A stretch of 64,000 nt of DNA from Sodiomyces alkalinus F11 (Eukaryota > Ascomycota > Sordariomycetes > Glomerellales > Plectosphaerellaceae), in NCBI RefSeq assembly GCF_003711515.1, contig NW_021167092.1, positions 363,073-427,072 on the forward strand, read 5' to 3'. Every line of letters starts with the position of its first letter. The first letter of the stretch is position 1. Made by a program: the position numbers and the translations under genes. Of the stretch, positions 59,102-64,000 are shown in pieces. Under the pieces are notes generated by a model that did no database searches, was not told where the DNA came from, and saw only the letters and a list, made by a program, of their open reading frames with translations.

Positions 59102-59149
59102 ATGTCCCTAACGCCCTCCCCCCCCCCCTTTTTTTTTAGTTTTTTTTTA

Positions 59150-59198
59150 TTTTTTTTTCATTTTTTCATTTTTTCATTTTTTCATTTTTTCATTTTTT
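59150..59198 (+). repeat. 8-mer array, left arm (TTTTTTCA)n
   Basis: About five tandem TTTTTTCA units that run into the assembly gap. Confidence 0.85.
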
Positions 59199-59581
59199 NN
59201 NNNNNNNNNNNNNNNNNNNNNNNNNNNNNNNNNNNNNNNNNNNNNNNNNNNNNNNNNNNNNNNNNNNNNNNNNNNNNNNNNNNNNNNNNNNNNNNNNNNN
59301 NNNNNNNNNNNNNNNNNNNNNNNNNNNNNNNNNNNNNNNNNNNNNNNNNNNNNNNNNNNNNNNNNNNNNNNNNNNNNNNNNNNNNNNNNNNNNNNNNNNN
59401 NNNNNNNNNNNNNNNNNNNNNNNNNNNNNNNNNNNNNNNNNNNNNNNNNNNNNNNNNNNNNNNNNNNNNNNNNNNNNNNNNNNNNNNNNNNNNNNNNNNN
59501 NNNNNNNNNNNNNNNNNNNNNNNNNNNNNNNNNNNNNNNNNNNNNNNNNNNNNNNNNNNNNNNNNNNNNNNNNNNNNNNNN
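59199..59581. other. Assembly gap (383 N)
   Basis: 383 N bases inside a T-rich 8-mer array. The true length is unknown. Any reading frame drawn across it is an artefact. Confidence 1.
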
Positions 59582-59676
59582 TTTTTTATTTTTTTATTTT
59601 TTTATTTTTTTATTTTTTTATTTTTTTATTTTTTTATTTTTTTATTTTTTTATTTTTTTATTTTTTTATTTTTTTA
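59582..59676 (+). repeat. 8-mer array, right arm (TTTTTTTA)n
   Basis: About eleven TTTTTTTA units. They are the left-arm unit with CA changed to TA, the RIP change. Confidence 0.85.
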
Positions 59677-59749
59677 GTTTTATTTTTTTGTTTTTATAAG
59701 CAACTATTACTAAAGACCCTAATCAGGGTAATATAAGCACCCGTAAGCA

Positions 59750-61745
59750 TTACGAACCGTAAACACCGACGCTATAGCCGCTAATAACTCTATAGACTAC
59801 TAGGCCACCACCCCTAAGGGCTTAGACCTAAATAAGGGCGTCTAGCCTAAGGGATAAACCGCTATCGAACTAAGCACTAGGCCTCGTAAGGAGTATAACC
59901 CTAAGAACAGCAGGTAGGTATTCCAAATAAGCGGTTTACCGCACCGCATCTTTAAGGCCGTAGATAATAACGCCCCTTATACTGGGTTTAGAGTTATCTC
60001 GAAGGACGGCTAATAGATAGTTTAGAGCCTCCTAGATAAGAATAAGAGCAACGGACTAAACGCAGAGATTATAGGGCTAGCCGTATTATAGTCCCCTTTA
60101 ACTATCTCCTATAACGAGTAGTACTTTAAAATCCGTTCTATCTTAATATTAGCCTACCGGCTACGTAAAGATATTAAAGTAGATAGGTAGTAAGAGAAGG
60201 GTATTATAGAAGAAGTGGTAAGTATAGTGGTTAGCCGTAGATAAGGAGATTTAAGGCCTATATTATTCCTTAATAAAATCTTATACTAGGGAGTAGACGC
60301 TAAGAGTAAGGCAGAATTTATAACTCTTACCGATAAAGCGCGGTAACGTGCTAAAACTAGCCGCTTTATCCCTATAATCTACCACGTTAACAGTAACTAT
60401 TTCGTTAGTCTAATTATCGATTAGAAGACTTAGATTATATATAGGTACGATAGTATATAGTCTAACGGTAAAGGTAAACGGCGCCTCCTTAAAGTTACCT
60501 GTCTTACAATACTATAGATAACTTCTATCGGAGCCCCTAGTAAAGCTATTAATAGTATAGCTAAGAAGTTCTATATCCTTCCTAGCCCTATATAACTAGA
60601 CGGTTACTCCTATAGTCCCTGTATTATAGAATAGATTAAAGCTTTAGTTTAAAAGGGATACCTATTCCCTTAAAGCTCTAAGATTTATAGGTTTACTTAA
60701 GGCCGCTATTACGGGAATAATATAGGGGAATACTCTCGGTGTATTAAGGAAGGCTAGGTGATTTATATTAGTAAGCTCTTCGGCTTCGGTTACTATATAG
60801 AATTAGCCGTAAAGCCCGCGACGCCGCCTCCCGAAGCCCCTAAAACGATTAGATTCTAGCCTATTAATAAGATTAAGAAGTGGATACCGGTTAACCCGCC
60901 TAAAGGTCCTAAGACTTCTAAAACGCCTAAAGCCGAAAAGGAGTCTATTAATCTTACTAGTTCCCTTAATCCCGAGATCGTGGACCTTACTAACACGCTA
61001 GGCTAAAGTTTCTAGGACCCCCTAATACTATCTAACAGTAGTAGTAACGTCGGTAACGCAGGTCTTAGTAGTCTCGAGCTCTAAATGTCTAAGGGGAAGA
61101 AAGCAGTAAAGTAGACGCCGCTAGCTATTAAGAAAACGCCACCCCCGAAAATACCTAAAACGCCTAAAATTCTAAAGGCGCCTAAGCCCTCTATCGCTTT
61201 AAAGAAGAGGAGTTACGATATCTAAGATAAATAGGAAGAGGAGGCGAAGTACTAGGCTAAGGGCACTAAGATATCTTATTACCTGCTTTACTATAGACTC
61301 GTAGATATACGGCCCCTAGCTAAGCGCGTTAGTCCTATCAGGCTAAGTCTATACACTAAGGAAGAATAGGTTAAGTCTTTGAATAACCCGTACTAATCTA
61401 GCCTTTAAGACGTAGTGGCTAATAGCGTGTTATATCTACTGCCGCCTCGAGTAGTACCTTAGGAAGGATAGCTCCGTTATAACGCGGGGATTAAATAGGA
61501 AGCAGATAAGGCTACTACTAATCGAGAGGCTATAAAGGCTAGTAAGCCTAACTATATAGTAGGAGGAAGAACCTTACGAAAACGTAAGTGGAGGTATATA
61601 TAAAGGATTAGATAAGGGACGTCTTAAGGGTATAGCCGATAGAGATAGTAAGGGAATAGTATATACGGAGGAACTAGAACTAAGAGGATCCCTAACTAGG
61701 TATACGAGGAGGACGGGGTGATTAAAGGAATCAGGGTATACCATA
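59750..61745 (+). pseudogene. Gypsy-C Ulp1/C48-like SUMO protease ORF
   Basis: One forward frame (codons at 60362, 60449, 60974) of about 660 codons with RIP-type stops only. The protease domain runs about 60350-60640: RFIPIIYHVNSNYFVSLIID, then IYRYDSI, then FYILPSPI*LDGYSYSPC. The catalytic positions are His (now Tyr, 60398-60400), Asp (kept, 60449-60451), Gln (now stop, 60593-60595) and Cys (now Tyr, 60611-60613). The spacing is 17, 48 and 6 residues; yeast Ulp1 has H514, D531, Q574 and C580. A Lys/Pro-rich tail follows with the SUMO-interaction-like PEIVDLTNT (60971-60997) and PPPKIPKTPKILKAPK (61142-61189). The product would remove SUMO or a related modifier. It is a relic in this copy. 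Confidence 0.75.
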
Positions 61746-61834
61746 GCTCTTTACTTAGTTTATTTACTTATATCTGCTTATTTTTAGGAGTTATCTACGC
61801 TACGAGGACGTAAATAAGATAACTAGGGCCGTAT
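61746..61834. other. Gypsy-C segment before the 3' LTR
   Basis: No gene seen. Moderately purine-rich near the LTR (ACGAGGACGTAAATAAGATA, then ACTAGGGCCGTAT), the likely plus-strand primer area, though no clean purine run is left. Confidence 0.4.
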
Positions 61835-62195
61835 TATAACCGCGCAGATACGGTGTTAGAGTAGTTCTAATAGTCGGTTACGTAACCCCCTTTTTAAGGC
61901 TACGGGATCCACCTCCTATATATATATATTAACGACAGGCGCCGGACATCCCTATCAAAGGACCATCATAGAATCATTATCCTCTTTTAGTAATTACTTA
62001 TTCTACGTTTAAGGTATCTTTCCAGTTTAACTTATATTACCCTGATCAGAATAGTAACTACCGATCTACTTCTTCGCTAAAGGTTATAGCGGTATTAGTT
62101 ATATTTTGGTTATGCATCGTGGTTTCGCTGGACTAACCTCTTTATCTGATTTTTGTCTTAACGATCTAGTGCCACTACGTCTTTATCTGGTTATA
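61835..62195 (+). repeat. Gypsy-C 3' LTR
   Basis: 361 bp matching the 5' LTR. Differences are mostly CpA/TpA or TpG/TpA in either direction, plus a few indels. It is followed by TTAA (62196-62199), and Copia-F then resumes. Confidence 0.93.
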
Positions 62196-64000
62196 TTAAC
62201 CTCTTTAGCCTTAACGAAGCCTATAATAGTATAAGGATTATAATACTTCTATACGATCCTTATACTTGTTAGATTATTAGAGGATTTCCTACGCTACTAT
62301 AAGTTAGCCCTGCCTATAATAGTGAATTTTGAGTTCTTTCTCTAGAGGCAATACCACTATATAATTATAGTAATCCGCCTAGATAGAGAAAGATCTTTTT
62401 AGAAAGGCTTCGATAAATAGACCGATAAGAGAGGGATCTTAATTAATAGGTTATCGCTATATATAGCCGCGTAGAATCCGAAGGCAGAACGCCACGACGG
62501 CGTTATCCTTGCTATCACGAGGACACTCGTAACGGCCTTAGGTATCTAATAGAATACATAGCCAGTACTAGTAGCTATTATAATATATCTATATAACCTT
62601 ATTCCTCGAAAAGACCTCTGGTAGAAAACCCCTTAAGGGCAGATAGAGAATTAGATTAATAAGTAAGGTCTAAAAAAGATCTCGATAACGCCTATAATAA
62701 GCCACTTAAAGAGGTATAGTTATAGGGTATATCCACTAACCGCGGATTATTAGTAAGGTTATAACTATAACGCTAAGCTCGTGGAGAGAGTATATATCGG
62801 CTATTTAATCGGCTATAAAAGCACTAATATATATCGAATTTTAGGGCTAAAATTAAGGAAGATCCTGCGAACGAGAGACGTTACCTTTAACGAAACACTA
62901 CTAAATAAAGATCGTGATATAGAGCTAGAGGTTATAAAGGACGTCTTTGAACTCCTTAATCTACCTATAGATTATTAATAACTCCACGATCCTCTTAAAG
63001 TTACTACCAATATCGCCGATCTTCTACTTTAACTACTACTAGAGTAGAACACTATAAGAGAGGCAATAGCGGAGGCTGCTACTACTACGGCCACTACGGC
63101 TATAGCCGCTGTTGCTGCCATTGCTTCTAGGGGGGTAAATAGAGTTATAGGTTTAATAACTATTATAGAATCTGTAGAAGAATATTATAGCAAGAAGATT
63201 AACCTGATTAGAAGGCCCGTAAAACAGGGCAAATAAGCCCTATAACGCCTTCCATGGCTCCGGCGGCACCTGCTTCAATAACACCTTCTATAATTACACC
63301 TATAATTCCACCAACGGCACCTGTTTTCCCTCCTCTAATAACTATAAACGGCCCTCCTACACTGCTAACTAGAACTACGGATCTGCCGCCTATTCTTAAA
63401 CGACCTAACGATGGCGAAGATTAATCTAACGATAATACGGCTGTAACCGACCACGCCGCCGCGATAGGGATACTTTCCCCTTATTAATCGGTTCTTAATA
63501 AGGAACCGACCACTGCCACTGCCGTTAATCTGGTATCTACGGCTCCTGCTACGGCAGAGCTACCTACTATAGCTGAGTCTCCTTAAATCTCTTCTTCTAC
63601 TACTATAGCTAACTAACCTGCTTCTATAAGCAGAAAAAGCCGCCCTCCTACCACTCCGATAGCCACTGTCTACCGGCCTGCCGGTTGTAGGCGTCTAACC
63701 GACCGATATACCCCTCCTTTCTTTTATACCTTCTATAACCAGATTAAGATGCCGATGAAACCGCTGCTACGCCGCGATATGCCTAAGGAACCTCTCAACT
63801 AGTCTTAACTACTACAGAGTCCCTATAAATTGGAACAGATTAAGGCCGCCTTATAGGAGGTTGGCACGCTTACGTCAATAGACACCTTTAAACCGTAGGA
63901 ATAGTCCTATTATCAAGGACCTAGCTTAAGACTGCCTGAGTCTATGCTGAGGTTAATAGACTTTGTTCTAAGGCGACTGGACCTTAAATGGGTTTTTAAG
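62196..64000 (+). pseudogene. Copia-F integrase rest, linker and RT start
   Basis: LFSLNEAYNSIRIIILLYD continues the integrase core after the Gypsy-C insertion. The surviving open piece at 62781-62978 is genuine (ERVYIGYLIGYKSTNIYRI, then TRDVTFNETLL), the Copia integrase C-terminal signature. A Ser/Thr/Pro/Ala-rich linker occupies about 63000-63800. The RT N-terminus (IKAALQEVGTLTSIDTFK-like, with a stop in place of Gln) begins near 63840 and leaves the window. Confidence 0.87.

Larger units (their letters stand above)
47403..62195 (+). mobile_element. Gypsy-C, 14.8-kb Gypsy element with two extra genes
   Basis: Two LTRs (47403-47761 and 61835-62195) with the terminal inverted repeat TATAACC...GGTTATA and a TTAA target duplication enclose 14.07 kb. 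Gag, protease, RT, RNase H and integrase fill 48640-55856. The next 6 kb hold a reverse-strand ORF, an A/T-rich 8-mer array with an assembly gap, and a forward ORF with a Ulp1-like protease. Usual Gypsy elements are 5-8 kb and end soon after integrase. The extra part could be captured genes or a nested element; I see no transposase and no inner target duplication. Confidence 0.88.
46225..64000 (+). mobile_element. Copia-F, third B-family Copia, split by Gypsy-C
   Basis: It begins inside gag (matching Copia-B near 6490), is interrupted by Gypsy-C at 47402/62196 within the integrase frame, and continues past the right edge in the RT. The left end is a chimeric junction with Gypsy-B. The right part, from about 63200 on, keeps more CpA/TpG than the other copies. 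Confidence 0.88.

Noticed and set aside
59102..59677. ORF of Phe/Leu repeats spanning the gap
   Set aside because: It is produced by the T-rich 8-mer array and runs through 383 N bases.
57129..61745. The 6-kb block as a nested KDZ- or MULE-type DNA transposon
   Set aside because: Ulp1 domains do occur in such elements, but I see no transposase, no terminal inverted repeats and no inner target duplication. It is not excluded and is listed as the main test for the Gypsy-C findings.
1..64000. tRNA, rRNA, CRISPR or host protein-coding genes
   Set aside because: I looked for clover-leaf A/B boxes, rRNA-like stretches, regular spacer arrays and intron-bearing host ORFs and saw none. By eye a short tRNA could still be missed.

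Overview
The window looks like fungal heterochromatin, most likely from a filamentous ascomycete. It is built almost entirely from nested, dead retrotransposons that carry an extreme repeat-induced point mutation (RIP) signature. CpA and TpG are almost absent, TpA is everywhere, and CpG is kept. For example, 30841-30900 holds 13 TpA, no CpA and one TpG. As a result CAG, CAA and TGG codons have become stops, and His, Cys and Asp codons have become Tyr or Asn. No open reading frame is intact, and I see no cellular gene, tRNA, rRNA or CRISPR array. Element names below are mine.

Layout, left to right. (1) 1-1235 is a reverse-strand Gypsy-type gag relic that runs off the left edge. (2) 1691-2540 is a Cys/Lys-rich relic, followed by Copia-A (2541-5399 and 11361-12866). 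Copia-A is split by Copia-B (5405-11355), which is complete, with 193-bp LTRs and an ACGGG target duplication. (3) Gypsy-A lies reversed at 13090-16180. (4) Copia-C lies reversed at 16846-29081 with 196-bp LTRs. Its 5' LTR is cut by the Tad-like LINE-1 (22401-29001, 9-bp target duplication). (5) LINE-2 lies reversed at 29785-36419, tail-to-tail with LINE-1. It is followed by a truncated LINE-3 (to 36903) and Copia-D (36904-40970). (6) A 193-bp solo LTR with a perfect target duplication sits in the 3' LTR of Copia-D. (7) Next come Copia-E (40976-44069), Gypsy-B (44077-46224, gag-protease only) and Copia-F (46225-47402 and 62196-64000). Copia-B, E, F and the solo LTR are one family.

Copia-F is split by Gypsy-C (47403-62195), the most interesting object here. 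It is a 14.8-kb LTR element with 359/361-bp LTRs (TATAACC...GGTTATA) and a TTAA duplication. Besides a single gag-protease-RT-RNaseH-integrase frame (about 48640-55856), it carries two extra genes behind integrase. One is a reverse-strand ORF of unknown function (about 57130-58420). The other is a forward ORF (about 59750-61745) with a Ulp1/C48-type SUMO-protease signature (H-17-D-48-Q-6-C) followed by a SUMO-interaction-like motif, IVDLT. The N-terminal part of Gag holds another SUMO-interaction-like motif, VIVISDSD. I infer that this retrotransposon lineage took up SUMO-pathway functions before RIP killed this copy.

Boundaries marked 'about' were read by eye from translation and may be off by tens of bases. 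Start codons are usually unrecoverable because RIP turns ATG into ATA.
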